In this document: piece after piece, positions 8,984-21,203 of the stretch | Layout: the number at the start of each line of letters is the position of its first letter | Position numbering within the stretch: position 1 is the first letter of the stretch | From: Entamoeba invadens IP1 | Taxonomy: Eukaryota; Evosea; Mastigamoebida; Endamoebidae | Length of the DNA stretch: 64,000 nucleotides | Assembly: GCF_000330505.1 (NCBI RefSeq) | Contig: NW_004191832.1 | Span: forward strand, 63,309 to 127,308 | Reading direction: 5' to 3' | The notes under the pieces: model-generated | The model's database searches: none | Told to the model about the DNA's origin: nothing | The model's input: only the letters and a program-made list of their open reading frames with translations | Translations under genes and position numbers: made by a program

Positions 8984-11717
8984 TTAAAGGGGTGGAAAAA
9001 ACCGCTTTTGATAATTTAATGGTAAAATGATAATATGATTATGTTTTTTTGTATAGTTTATTTTTTTCCTTTTCCTCGATTTGATTCAAAAAAAACAAGG
9101 TTTACAAGAGTCTTTCTGACTTTTTCAAGATGCCAATGTTTGTTATTGAAAATTGTGAATTATTTTTTATGTAAAGTAAAGGCTGGATTTGCCGAACGAT
9201 AAAAGGAGGAGCAAGAAAGATTGATTTTGAAACTGTTCTTTGAAGTCAAAATAACCAAGAAAAAAACTCAGAATTTATCAAATAAAATGAACTTTTTATT
9301 AAATATTTTTTCATTTTTTGCAGAAATAAAACAACTCAAAAACACTAACCCGCGAGTGTACCTTTTTTTCACACCCCCTTTCACTCCTTTATAATATTTT
9401 TTTTAGTTTTTTAATTATCCATTATACAAATACTCAACAGTCAAATCAAATACCTCTGGAGCAACATAGTAAATATATGGGCCAACACGTGTTTTTAATA
9501 CACCACTTTTCAATGTCTCTCAGCAAAGACCGACTGCACCTTTATTTCACACCCCTCTTATTGGATTCCTCATTTGCTCAGAAATGCGTTTCAAAGCCAA
9601 ACTGAAAAAACGCACTTTGGACTTACTCACTAACTGAAGGTGAGTGCATCCATTCCCAGCGGTTTTTCAAGTGCCTGTCAAGCAAGCGATAAATGACTCG
9701 TTATTTCGTTGTACTTGCTTTTTTGAAACTTTTTATAAAATAAACGAAGCAATTTATTAATATTGGTCAATAAAAACAATGTAAGATGGGTAATTTTGTG
9801 TAAATTATTAGGAGTGGTAAAAGGGCGCTGCACATGTTTGTTATAATTTCTCGTGTTTTTTTGCTTTTTTCCACAAAAACCTCAATTATTTGAGGCAAAT
9901 TGAAACTGTGGTCATAATTGTGTGTAATTTTATCAGTAAGTGGTAGTAAAGCGGGTTTTCCCGCCGTGCAGAGAAATGTTAAAAAGACTGGGAAGATACT
10001 GTGGACGTTCCAAAAGTACGGCAATCTGTATGGTGAAATGATTGTTCGAGTATATTATGTGTTTTTGTATTATTCAATACATTTGGTTAAAAAATATTTG
10101 TATGCCGAGAAATAACACACCATTTTTCCACAATTTAAAAAGGCAATATTTGGTTATTGGATAAGTTTTTATCATAAAACAATAAGAATTTGGTTACGAA
10201 AAGACAAAAAGATCTAAAGTGGTTTTTCGCCACCGTATTATTTTTTATTTTAAAACTCGGCAAAATGCCAAAAAAGGTTATTTTTCTATACAATAAAACA
10301 AGTAAATGGTTGTGAAGCGGGTTTTTCCTCCAGCCAAAATGCTTGCCCAAAAGTGCATTTCCATTAGAATTGTTGAAAACATCATGTAGACCTTGACTGT
10401 TATCAGCCCAATACGTTATTAAGAAGACATTGTGCCAAAGTGAAAGTTTATGTGTTGTTTATCTTAGAGGTGTTCTTAGACTTTTATTCACTAATTATAA
10501 AAAATGATTATCAACAACTTACTTACTATTTGATGGACTATATTGTTCATTTTATTAAAGTAAATATATCTAACATTTTGGGATTTCAGCACATACTTTT
10601 ATAAAGAAGAATAAAATAACTAAAAACATTAATTGATCAAATGGTGGGTCTGAAAAGTAAAGAAAACGACTCAACATTTGTATATTTCAAAAGAGACACA
10701 CAACGACAACTACGGCTTCGATACGTTGTGTCAAATGAATCAATTCATGTTCATTCTGTTCGGATTTGAGCATAAGTAAAATGATAATTATGGTATATAT
10801 TATTATTTAATAGTAAATTTATTAATTTTATTAGTAAATTTTAGGTGCAGATATGGTTAAATTATAATAATAAATAGTTAATATATTATTTAATTCAATT
10901 CCATTTTTATCTTTCGCAATGTCATTAATTATAATATAAATCATGGGTTGACAACAGATTGAACATTTAAAAACAAACTTATTTTTCATTTGACAATATC
11001 CAAGCAAAATAATTACATAATGCTCTAACTTTATTAATAATCAAAATTTACACACTTGGTATTGTTTTATCGCAAACATGATTTTTTTAAAAAAATGTAA
11101 GTTCTTTTTTTACCAATTATAAGGGTTTATAAGGAGATCTCCAAAAGCGACAATATCAAATTATCTCGTTCATTGCAAGGTCAAACAGTTTGTTTATTAT
11201 GTTTAACAACATCAAAACCACGACAGTGACAACTTAGACTTGAACTCATGTGTTTATGAAGACAAAATAAAGCACAAAAACAACAATGACAAAAAGACTT
11301 AATTTAAATTACTCTGAAGATAAGGAAGATGATGAGGCAGACTGCAAAGATGATAATTTGGTTTGTTAATTCAAACGATATAAGACTAACAAACACTGCG
11401 TTTACTACACTAATATATTATAATAAAATTTAATTAAAAATTTATGTATATTTGGTTATATTTCTTACGATTGTAAGCTGTTTCCCGTTTTCTTTCAAAT
11501 AAATTCTGTAATAACTCAACTTTTCACCATAATATAAATGGACTTTAACAGCCTTCTTCTAAACACTTCGAAACAATGCTCAGGCAAAATGTAAATGATG
11601 TTATTTTTCTTATTGTTTAAATAAAAAATAAAATAACATTTAGAAAACATTTTACCATTATTCACCAAAAATTACCAAAAGCAGTTTTTTCCTGGAGCGG
11701 GTTTTCCACCCCTTTAA
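8984..11717 (+). mobile_element. piggyBac-like TTAA-flanked element, copy B
   Basis: Flanked by TTAA at 8984-8987 and 11714-11717. The ends are inverted: left AGGGGTGGAAAAAACCGC, right (inverted) AGGGGTGGAAAACCCGC. TTAA duplication is the hallmark of piggyBac-type transposons. Subterminal repeats of the form GNAGCGGGTTTTNCCNCC occur near 9947, 10312 and 11694. GTGCACCTT-TTTCACACCCC-like motifs recur near 9357 and 9533. No transposase frame is present; a short frame at 11287 with acidic residues is too small to assign. It is therefore non-autonomous or gutted. Short frames at 9767-10350 overlap the repeats and are not considered genes. Confidence 0.7.
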
Positions 11718-11773
11718 TTCTTTTTTTCAGTTCCTTATTCCTACGGTTAATAAAAAATTTAAAACATTCACAT

Positions 11774-12234
11774 ATGAGTGTTTCAGAAAAATTTTTTACG
11801 TCGTTAAATAAATCTTTTTGTATCTATTTTATAAAAAAGTACGGTTCATTTATTAATGTAAGTAAGTTCGAGAACCTCATCGAAAAACACCATGACAATG
11901 TCTGCAAAATTAAAGAAATTGTTGATTATATGAGAAATGTTACCTTACCAACAATAAAAACACTTGAACAATATGAACAATATAGACAGTGTTTGCATTG
12001 ATAACAGAAAATGTTCAAATGGGTTTTCCGGGAAAATTTCAGATGAAACGGTACAAACAGATGGTTATCCGATATATAGAAAGTGTTCTGGACATAATAT
12101 TTGTATTTGTTTATGCCCAAGCTTTAGCTTATTTTTTTGTTTGGGTCACTTTCCTTGGTGATTGTCTCATTTTAATTATGAATATATTATTATTTTGCTG
12201 TTTGGGGGGTCCCCGCCACTTAGTGGAAAGCTGA
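11774..12234 (+). pseudogene. Unrecognised small gene or fragment with hydrophobic C-terminus
   Basis: A 75 aa frame from ATG 11774 (helical, Lys/Glu rich) stops at 12001 and overlaps a second frame (11989-12234) that encodes two strongly hydrophobic segments. A possible intron starts at GTTTGC (11991) and ends at TTTCAG (12042), but splicing it leads into a third, Cys-rich frame ending at 12161 rather than into the hydrophobic one. The simplest reading is a frame-shifted fragment just outside the piggyBac-like element. I recognise no domain. Confidence 0.25.
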
Positions 12235-12999
12235 ATCCTCGTTATCAATATAAAACTATAAACTTATAAAGGTGCAAAAATTAAATATATTATAAACCAT
12301 TAAAATATTAAATTCAATAAATTTCCAATTAAAACTCTAAAAATAATCCAAATACAAATAATGTTGTTATTTAATTTCAAATTTTAAATATATGTTTATG
12401 TTAAGTTATTATTTTATTTGTTTTTTTATGTTACAGTAAAGAGAAAGCGGGGTTAGACGATATAAGCTACTTAATCCATATTTTAAAAGTTTTATTAAAG
12501 TTGTTTAAAAAAATCTCTCTATATATGTAAAACCATATTTTAATATAAACAACCATTTTGTATTTGTATCGATATTTATTATTATTAAAAGTCATATAAC
12601 TTATGAATTGATATTTTATTTAACACTTTGACCCCTTCACACCAAATATTCCACGAGTTTTAATAAACTGAGCTCGAATTGATAGGTGACAAAACCCCTT
12701 TAATAATTACTCATTTTGTGGGTTTTATCAAAAACATCATTTGTATTCAAAAAACATAAAGTAATTAAATTTGGCTTTTGTAATTCAATGTCACAACACA
12801 ACAATTAAATTTCGTTTTTAGTATCGTCAATTAATTGTTTAATCAAAAACAAAAATTAAACATATCACTAACTTTTTTATCATATTTTTAAAACACCCAA
12901 CTACAATACAATGTATTAATAATATTACCAATAAAACAACAATTCAAGCCTCAAACTTTTTAACTCATAAAAAACAAAAAAATCAAATAATTAACTCCA
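12235..12999. other. AT-rich intergenic DNA
   Basis: No gene seen. Just upstream, 12207-12232 holds an isolated GC-rich patch with GGGGTCCCC and the palindrome CCACT-T-AGTGG, reminiscent of transposon termini. The rest is the upstream region of the gene at 13000. Confidence 0.5.
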
Positions 13000-14748
13000 A
13001 TGACTCGACTTGAGGTTATTTATTTAATGAATGTGATTTTATATGCAGATTCGATTAAAACAGTTAGACTATTTCTTTCAGTTTCAAAGAATTGCAATTC
13101 TGCTGTTTCCAGATTAAAGACAAACCCTGTATTAAATCACTCCATTATCTCACTCAAAACTATTTATAAGTATTTTCCACACATTGATCAACTTATTTAT
13201 AACTACACGTTATTATTAAATGAACTTCGCAATAATAAATTCAGCGAGACTCTTCTCTCCAAATTTTCAACTTATCTCTCCGACGACAAAAAACAAACAA
13301 TTTCTTTGCAGAATTCATATGATTTTATAAATTCGAAAATGCGAAGCTTGACAATGGATTACAATGATGTGAATATTAAAAATGGTCTCCTATCACATCT
13401 CAATTTCCCCAAATTGGAGGAATTGAGAATTATTATTGAACACCAGAGTTTTTATTACTCAGAAAATAAAAAACAATTTCCGTTAAGAATAAAAGAACTT
13501 CGCAATTTTCCTTTTCTTCATAAAGTTGTTTTCGTCATTTCGCCAACAGATTTAGAACTTATCGTTAATGCTGCAAAGTGTTATCTTTCCCATAGCACAA
13601 AAGTCCTCTTTTTGGTGCGCCAAATTGAAAACATAAAACCACTTGAAAGTTTGCCAGACAATTGGTTTATTGTTACACAGACCTATGCAAATGTAGAAAA
13701 TACAAAATCGCCCAAACTTGTGTATTTGAATGACGACAAAGACGTTTCAATTTCCGTGAAAATTCATGAGAGTGTTTCTGACGTCGCTCATCAAATCGAG
13801 TCTATTGGAAACTTAAAAAAACTTTCCGTCACATTTGACCACAATTCAAAAATTTTTAAAGACGACATTTTCAGTCTAATAAATTTATTTAACATAAAAC
13901 AGCTTGTTCTTGCCAATAAAATGGATTTTATATTAAAAAGTGTATTAGTTCCACAAAGTCTTGAAAGTATAGTGATAGTAGGTGGTATTGAAACTCTCGA
14001 CTTATCTATGACTCTTATAAATGAAGTCGAAATAAAAGGTTTTGTGAATAACATTCTACTTCCATCTTGTGTTAAACGAGTCAAAAATATAATTAGAAAC
14101 GTTTATTACTTCGAACTTCTAAATTTGGAATTCAATTTTACCGGATGTTCTCACGACGTGTTTTTTGATGTTTGTCCGATATCTGAAGAATTGAATTCTT
14201 TAATTTTGAAAGGAGAGAAGACAACAAATTTCACTTTTTGTCATACGGAAGTGATTCAAAACACACGAGAAGTGAAATTTGATTTCACAAAAAGAGTTGA
14301 AAAACTAAATCTTGAATATGCAGAATTAAATCAGCAAGTCGTTGATTTTATATGCGCAGTAAACCCAATTCGAGTGCGAATGTCAGTCAGTAAAATATTT
14401 GATCCAATCGACTTCAAAAATAGTTCGATTGAAGTCTTTGATTTTGTTAATATGTTGATTGGTCAATTCGCTATTAAGACTTTCAAAATCAGCTTACCAA
14501 CATCAACGAAAAGTGTACTTGTTGATGGAGAAAATAAGGAAGTTAATTATTTGGATATACTCAATGAAAAAGAATTAAACTTGAATGTCGTTATAAATAA
14601 AACCATTGAAGAAACTAAAAAGAAAGACCCGCATAAAATGAAGATACAAAAAAGAAAAAGAAACACAAGAGTGTCGACCAAACAACCTAAAATTGGTCAT
14701 CAAAAGAAACACCAAGGCGATTTTAATGATATGGATTGTGATGAATAA
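13000..14748 (+). CDS. Entamoeba family protein, F-box-like N-terminus and degenerate LRR-like body
   Basis: A 582 aa intronless protein starting at ATG 13000. The first 40 residues (YLMNVILYADSIKTVRLFLSVSKN) resemble the short helical F-box-like start of Entamoeba BspA-like proteins; compare the protein at 25123 (VVTYLKKYEDFINIILVCKK). The body has recurring short strands of the form LxxLxLxxN/K, suggesting weak leucine-rich repeats, but no canonical repeat can be defined. The last 45 residues are highly basic, then acidic (KKKDPHKMKIQKRKR ... DMDCDE), possibly a nuclear signal. Family membership is inferred from this architecture; the function is unknown. Confidence 0.75.
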   Translation: MTRLEVIYLMNVILYADSIKTVRLFLSVSKNCNSAVSRLKTNPVLNHSIISLKTIYKYFPHIDQLIYNYTLLLNELRNNKFSETLLSKFSTYLSDDKKQTISLQNSYDFINSKMRSLTMDYNDVNIKNGLLSHLNFPKLEELRIIIEHQSFYYSENKKQFPLRIKELRNFPFLHKVVFVISPTDLELIVNAAKCYLSHSTKVLFLVRQIENIKPLESLPDNWFIVTQTYANVENTKSPKLVYLNDDKDVSISVKIHESVSDVAHQIESIGNLKKLSVTFDHNSKIFKDDIFSLINLFNIKQLVLANKMDFILKSVLVPQSLESIVIVGGIETLDLSMTLINEVEIKGFVNNILLPSCVKRVKNIIRNVYYFELLNLEFNFTGCSHDVFFDVCPISEELNSLILKGEKTTNFTFCHTEVIQNTREVKFDFTKRVEKLNLEYAELNQQVVDFICAVNPIRVRMSVSKIFDPIDFKNSSIEVFDFVNMLIGQFAIKTFKISLPTSTKSVLVDGENKEVNYLDILNEKELNLNVVINKTIEETKKKDPHKMKIQKRKRNTRVSTKQPKIGHQKKHQGDFNDMDCDE

Positions 14749-14953
14749 TTAAAAGTAATATTAATTAATTAGTATTAGTTTATATTAGTATTTACAATTT
14801 TTAAATGACAAAAAATTGTAGTTTTAACTATTTTTTGATTTGATTATAACAAATTAAGCAACAAAAAAGTGTCATTGATATTTATGTACATTTTTTTGTT
14901 TATGTATTTTAATTAAAATAATTATACTAATTTAAACTTAACATACCAACAAA

Positions 14954-15934
14954 TTATTCTTGAGTAACTCTTCTGAATAAATCTTCTGAAGTTACTGTTT
15001 TTCCAGAGTCTTTTTCTTTGTAAATACCTTTTTCAATCGCTTGTTTATAACATTCTCGACCAACTCCATTTAATACTTTTCCATGAACAACTACACTGAT
15101 ATTATGTTCATCCAAAAATTGTGAAGAAACAACGTATGGAACTTTTTGAATCACTTCATCAACATATTTGCAAGCAAGAACATTCAATGTTCTTTCTTTC
15201 AAGTTCATAATTGGAAAGTGTTTACCTTTTAATTGTTTGACAATTTCATCATCATAAATCCCTACAATTAGATGCTTTCCCATGTCTTTTGCTATTCTAA
15301 ATAACTCATAATGTCCAACGTGTAACATATCAAAGCATCCATCGATAAACACAACACTATCGTTTTCATTTCTTTCTTTTTTGAACAAAGAAAATGTTTG
15401 TATCAAAGAATCATCAATAACATGTTTGTTTACTTCTTTGAGATCCCGTTTGTTTATTTCATTTTTCATTCTTTTAATAAAATCCAAAGTCGAAACGCAA
15501 TCAGTTCTTTCTAAAAATTTCAAACGGCCAGTATTGATGATTTCTTGGTAACAATTCTTACCATTCGAAATATCAAATGAATTCACAACACCATGAAAAA
15601 TAAAGTCAATCTTAAGTTCATTAATTAAATCAACAGTTAAATTCCATGTGTCAATACCATCCACTATTTCATCAACAAATTGGCATGACATAACCGAGAG
15701 AATTCTTTCTTCGTTAGTCAATACAGGGTTTTTGTTATGTGCTTTCATATAAGAATCTTCACAAATTCCAACAACCAAAACACAATTAAAGTTGAAGAGT
15801 TCACAAGCTTGCCTAAAAACGTTAGCATGTCCCCAATGAAATAAATCATAACATCCATCTATGTAAATTCGAGGAAGCGATTTGGGTTTCACATGCAAAA
15901 CGACGTGATGTTTAAACAAAGTCGAAGATATCAT
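14954..15934 (-). CDS. PCYT2: Ethanolamine-phosphate cytidylyltransferase
   Basis: 326 aa with two tandem cytidylyltransferase domains, the layout specific to the enzyme that makes CDP-ethanolamine from CTP and phosphoethanolamine (EC 2.7.7.14, Kennedy pathway to phosphatidylethanolamine). Domain 1 has DGCYDLFHWGH (HxGH at 33-36), then VDEIVDG and RTDCVST (143-149), matching the RTxGVST motif. Domain 2 has DGCFDMLHVGH (HxGH at 205-208) and KERTLNVLACKYVDEVI. Both HxGH motifs are intact; in many relatives the second domain is partly degenerate. Length is slightly below the animal enzyme (about 390 aa). The ATG at 15934 precedes the first domain by about 20 residues. It is cytosolic, with no membrane segment. 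Choline-phosphate cytidylyltransferase is less likely because that enzyme has only one catalytic domain. Confidence 0.92.
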   Translation of the reverse strand: MISSTLFKHHVVLHVKPKSLPRIYIDGCYDLFHWGHANVFRQACELFNFNCVLVVGICEDSYMKAHNKNPVLTNEERILSVMSCQFVDEIVDGIDTWNLTVDLINELKIDFIFHGVVNSFDISNGKNCYQEIINTGRLKFLERTDCVSTLDFIKRMKNEINKRDLKEVNKHVIDDSLIQTFSLFKKERNENDSVVFIDGCFDMLHVGHYELFRIAKDMGKHLIVGIYDDEIVKQLKGKHFPIMNLKERTLNVLACKYVDEVIQKVPYVVSSQFLDEHNISVVVHGKVLNGVGRECYKQAIEKGIYKEKDSGKTVTSEDLFRRVTQE

Positions 15935-16372
15935 TAAGATTGTTAGTTTTATCTTTTAATATATATTGTGAACAAGTCGGTTTCTTCACAATTTGTTTTT
16001 AACCAAAAAAACAGTGAATATATCTACTAATTATAGTTAAAACAATAAAAATAATCAACATGTCACTACCCGTTCATAAAATGTGAAGGACTTAAAATAT
16101 TTAACAGATTACATTTTGTTGAAATGTTTTGAATAATTTCTGACATTTAAATTATAATAATCTGTATTTTTAGATTGAAATGTTGAACTCATAATTTGAT
16201 CAAATTGTTATGAATGTGGTATCTAACATTATATACATATAATTTAGAATAATGTTTACATTCAAAGTTTTTAATGTTTTTGTTAAGATGTTTAATTACA
16301 TTATCTTGTCTGTATAGCCAAAGTAATAGAGAACGTGTTTTAAAACTCTTCGATTGATCTTTTAAAATTGAA
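15935..16372. other. Intergenic region
   Basis: No gene supported. It contains the upstream region of the cytidylyltransferase gene and the 3' flank of the expansin-like gene, both on the minus strand. Confidence 0.5.
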
Positions 16373-18353
16373 CTACACCAAAACAATAAATAAAACAGTC
16401 AACAACATAAAAAGTGTAGATTCACAATTTCTTGTATTCATTGTTTTCTTTGTCACACATTTTGCATTTTTGTTACACACCTCGTTTTTTGAACAGATCC
16501 CACAAAACGGAATACATCCTTTTTTGAAGACCCTTATTTTTCCATCCTCAGAATCAATTGTGGAATTTGTTGGATCACACTCGTCATCTTTTGTGCATCT
16601 CAAATCTTCAACTGAGCACATTGTAAAGTTGAGTGGATAAGCTTGGTCGAAAGAAAAGTGTGTAATTGAGACTTTTCCGACTTGATTTGAAACGTATTTT
16701 ATAAGCATAAGATTCACTATTAGTCAATATACTTAGTATCAAAGTAAGTGTGTTATTATATTTATAAAGTAAAAAAACATGTCTATTATATTCTATAATA
16801 TTATATTATATTAAAAACAATATACATGTTGTTTCTAACATTTTAATAATAACAAACTTTGTGAATAACATCGAGCCATTGTCATTGATGATCTTGCATC
16901 AATATAATACACTCCATTTTTATACGTCACGTTTCTTCTATAAATAAAGTCTTTCGAACACTTTACTTCCTCCATAGTGGACGTATTCCCCACATACGAA
17001 AATATTTGCAACAATGGTATTTCAATGAGTGGCACTGTTGTTTCCAGTTTTAAATTCAATATGGCATAATGTTTTGATATTTTAATAGGAAATGGAAAAG
17101 CAGTTGAAAGGTAGACAGTTTTGTTAAACAACACGTCTCTTGTGTTATTTAATATTACGCTCTTTTTCAAATCGTCATTGTCGTGATGTCTGACGCCCCA
17201 AATCATGGCGGGGTCGTCGTTTTCTTTGGTCACAAACAGTTGGTTACTCAACACCAAGGAACAATTATCTTCGATGATATAATATTGTTGTGAAATAGTT
17301 GTGGACTGATATGTCTGATTAATTTCAAAGGAAAATGGAATCACAACTCTTCCTCCAAAGATGTCGTGAACTCTTAAAAAGTCTTTTTGGTTCTCCGTCC
17401 TTTCGAAAAGTATATTAAACTGCATGTTCTCGTCAAAGTAATAAAAGTTGTTATTATACTCGACTTTTAAAGTAAGTTGGTTTGTGTTGAATATAGAGAC
17501 ATGGGCTAAACTCGTTCCATTCGATTGTTTTGTCTCTTTCGTCATCACAGCACAGGGAGGCGTTTTTGAAGGACAATTTACGAATTGCGCAACAATCGGG
17601 ATGGAAACTCCTATATCAGCTTTGTTGTCCTCGTACCCCGCAAGAAATCTAAAGAGGTCGTTATTTACAAAAAATGTACGTTTCGTCGTTTCTTTCGTAT
17701 CTTGGTTTTCCAAATTTGAATCTGAATTTTTTCCACGATTTTTGGAAATTTTTTCTTGTGGTGTATTTTGAAAGTCCCAAGTTTTGGAATTTTCCATTTT
17801 GTTGGAATATTTTTGAATATCAATTTTTTTGACTAAATTTGGGAGTTTTGCATTTTGGAAATTTTCAGTTCCGTTTGGAAACAAATTCGAAAAGTCCGAA
17901 ATTTCGTTGTTGTTTGTTGGGTCAATTGAAAATGCCCCAACTATTGTACAAACAGCTTTCTTGAGACTTGGCCCAACAAGCTCTACACATGCACCACATT
18001 GTGGGTATTTTATTCCTTTGACATAACGATAAAAATTGTCTTCCGAGACATAACAGTTTGTGTGGGAGGAAAGAGCTAAAACTTCTTTTTCTTTGTTTGG
18101 AATTTCTTTGTTACAATCTCGTGTGATTTTGGCATGAGTGCCAGCATCACCACTGATACCCAAATAGTTCAGACTTTCAACTCGTAAGTTGGGCTTAAGA
18201 TCAATATTGATTTATTTTATAATAATAAATAATAATGTTATTAAATCTAAAAAGTGGAAAAGTTATATTGGAGAAACAAACAATACATGGACTTTTCACA
18301 AAAAGAGTTGAAGAAAACACATTATTAATTAATAGACACAATTGGAAAAGCAT
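16373..18353 (-). CDS. Expansin-like (DPBB) type I membrane protein, three exons
   Basis: I infer join(16373..16716,16858..18193,18282..18353) on the minus strand, 583 aa. Exon 1 is a signal peptide ending at PCI. Intron 1 (18194-18281) has GTTTGTTT and ends CTTAAG. Intron 2 (16717-16857) has donor GTTTGTT and acceptor ACTAATAG, and joins in frame. The mature N-terminal part has the spacing of an expansin/barwin double-psi beta-barrel: a Gly-rich start (GISGDAGTHAKI), CGACVELVGPS, and VAQFVNC for the terminal YRxVxC. A low-complexity Asn/Lys/Gln insert (about 80 aa) interrupts the barrel before that last motif. The C-terminus has an EGF-like Cys cluster (CIPFCGICSKNEVC) and a hydrophobic anchor (LFMLLTVLFIVLV). 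It is related to the gene at 58708. Expansin identity is a motif-level inference; a role in binding cell walls or chitin is possible but unproven. Confidence 0.65.
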
Positions 18354-21203
18354 CAAGTGACTTTTAATATTCTTTTTTTGATTGAATTATTTTTTATTTT
18401 TTGGAAAAGAATTACAAATCATGTCCATTCATATTAGTAACAACGATTTTTATATTATTTGGTATTAAATTAATAATAATTAAAACAATAAACGAAGTTT
18501 AAAATTTAAAGCCAATTTTTATTAATATTTCGCTTTGGGGTGTCGTCAGAACTAATTTGAAAGCTAAATTATGTAAATTAAATACTATATTTATTGCTAC
18601 ATTAACACTATAATACTCATAACTGAAAACAATTGATGTTTCCTTCAAATAAATATTTAAACTTGTTAATTTCGATTATTCATTTAAATAAAATAGACAA
18701 ATGAAATAAATAAAAAAAATGTTTTGTATTATTCTCGAATTCTCTACACCCAATCATGTTTTTACTAAGTTTTCGAAAATATCAGACAATAAACCACGTT
18801 ATTCAATAAAACTTTAATTCAATATAATAACTTAAAATGGCTATATATCGGGTTTGTAAAATAACAAATGTGGCAAAAAAAAATATTGTCGAATGGGGTT
18901 TTCCAAAAAATTTACTTTTAAAAATGACTCACTTTTTGGATAATTATTTTCCATTTTCATTTATTATAAAACTTAATTATATTGTCATTAACCAAGAACA
19001 TTCAATTTACAACAAATGAACAACGATAGGATAAGTTTATATTCATTTGATTATACGATTTATCAACAACTATAATAAAAACGGTTTAAATATTGTAAGA
19101 GTAATTGTATTATAACAAAAATTGGTTAAAACAAAGAATGCAAATAATCATGCCATTATACTAAATTGTTGTTTTGATTAACTTTTTTATTTTGAACAAA
19201 ACCAAAAAAATACATTTTAAATGATTAAACATTGGCAAAATCAATTGTTTGTATTTAGATATATTGTAATTATGATCCAACAAAAAACAAATAACACCAT
19301 CAATAAAATTTTCTATTCCTTTGTGTTTCATCACTATTATGTATTTATTATTTGTCGTTCTATATGTTGTCATTTATATATATTTGAATATCAATAATTA
19401 TAAACATTGTATTTCAAATGTTAAAATACTTTTGTATGAAGTTGGGAGAAAAAGTCTTGTTTGCAAATTATAGTAAAATATAATATTTATTGCTATAAAT
19501 AAGAAACCATTTTGAATTATTTCAAAAACATAAATAAATTTAATAATAATAAAATTAAATAAAAACCCAAAAAATAAAAAATAAAAATATTTGTAAAAAT
19601 AATTGGAAATTAAAATTAAACTTTAATAATTATAAAATTCATTTTAAAAAAAACTAACGTTTCATATACAAAAAATAAAGTTTTATTATTATATTCGTGT
19701 CGATACTATACACAAATCAATTGCAACCACTTATTTTTTGGAATTGGAAATAACATAAAAGATATCATAACAAAAAGTTGTAATAAAAATCATTTAATCA
19801 ATTATAAAGTCGATACAATTCAATTCAAATATCAAAAATTTAGATGCATCGTTTAGAATCAGTGAATTACAACATCAGTTATGTTTTTTCATACAACGTT
19901 CAAATAAATAAACGATGTTTATTTTGATTGAATTCTATATTTTGCAAGATAGTTACATAGAAATTTAGTTATAAAAATAGAAAACGATATAACTAATTGT
20001 TTATAATATAATATAGTTAATCATAAAGAGCTAGTCTTTTTTTCTTCTGACTATGAGTCGAAATTTTGAGGTTAAATGATATTGTAATTTGATTAATTGT
20101 AATAAAGTTAAAACAAATTTATTTATAATTGTTCTTGTTTGAAATTTTTATTAGTTTTTAAATCAATAAGTTTGAGCGGTAATTATTTTTCGTATGAGCT
20201 GCATGAAACCATTGACAAATCTGTAATTTAAAAAAAACATTCGAACATATGTAATAATAAAGAGTGAATTATTTGTTTGTTTTTATTTCTATATTGAAAA
20301 AATCAATTATTATGTTTTAAAACTTTCATTTGTCAAAAAACGCTTCTCTTTTTCCATTATGATTTTGTTGATTTAAATATAATTACAATATCATATTATA
20401 TATTGATTAATTTTATTTTTTTCATAATTATAACATTGAAAAGATTTATAATTACAAAATTTGGCAAACAAGTTTTTTAATATTCAAATCATAACAATAA
20501 AAATGATTGTTTTTTTTTGATGATTTGTTTTAATATTTATATAGAGTCATTCTCTAAACGTTGTACTTTCTTCAAAAGTTATCCCTTTTGCTAAAAATAC
20601 ACAAAAATATTTAAATAATTGGGAATAAGGTAATAAATCATAAAAACGGTAAAAAAACTGAAACATTGATTTTCTAGCGTTTCGAAAAAATTCATGATAC
20701 ATTCCAGTTATAAACATCTAAAAACTGAGGGACAACGTTGGAGAAAGGACAACGTTTGGAGAATGACTCTATATTTTTCAACCCCAAAAATGACTCTTTC
20801 AAATAACAAATAATTAATATATATTTATAATTGTCAAAAATCAAATGTTTTTATTTTAATAATGTAAACAAAAAATCCTCAAAGTTTCAAAATTGGAATG
20901 ATCGATTTTTCGTATTAATCTAAATATGATATATAAATCTATTCAACGAGTTAATTCTCAACATAATTATTATTTTAAATTATTTTAAAATAATTTATAC
21001 AAAACATTAATTTGTTTTACCAAATTTCGTAAAAATAAATTATAGGTAAAAAAGAACAATTTAGAAAAAACAAATTAAAATAAACATTGAAAACAAAGTC
21101 GTAATTTTTTGGAAATGAAAACAATTGTTTAAAAATGAAATCAATACCTATATCCATTGTTTTCTGGTGTGCATTTAAACTCCAAAACAATAAAATACGT
21201 GGA
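18354..21203. other. Long AT-rich intergenic region with one MITE
   Basis: About 2.85 kb without a supported gene. Two short frames (18837-19019 plus; 19161-19373 minus) have no recognisable features and biased AT-rich composition. The only defined structure is the 226 bp inverted-repeat element at 20544-20769. Confidence 0.5.
20544..20769. mobile_element. MITE, GAGTC family, copy 1
   Basis: 226 bp element starting GAGTCATTCTC and ending GAGAATGACTC, flanked by TA on both sides. The TIR reads GAGTCATTCTCYAAACGTTG. AACGTTGTC is repeated in tandem near the ends (two copies on the right side). It has no ORF. The TA duplication places it with Tc1/mariner-mobilised MITEs. A second copy lies at 37683-37909. 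Confidence 0.8.

Noticed and set aside
9767..10350. Short frames of 60-85 aa inside piggyBac-like copy B
   Set aside because: They run across the subterminal repeats on both strands, show no domain, and the matching frames are absent from copy A.
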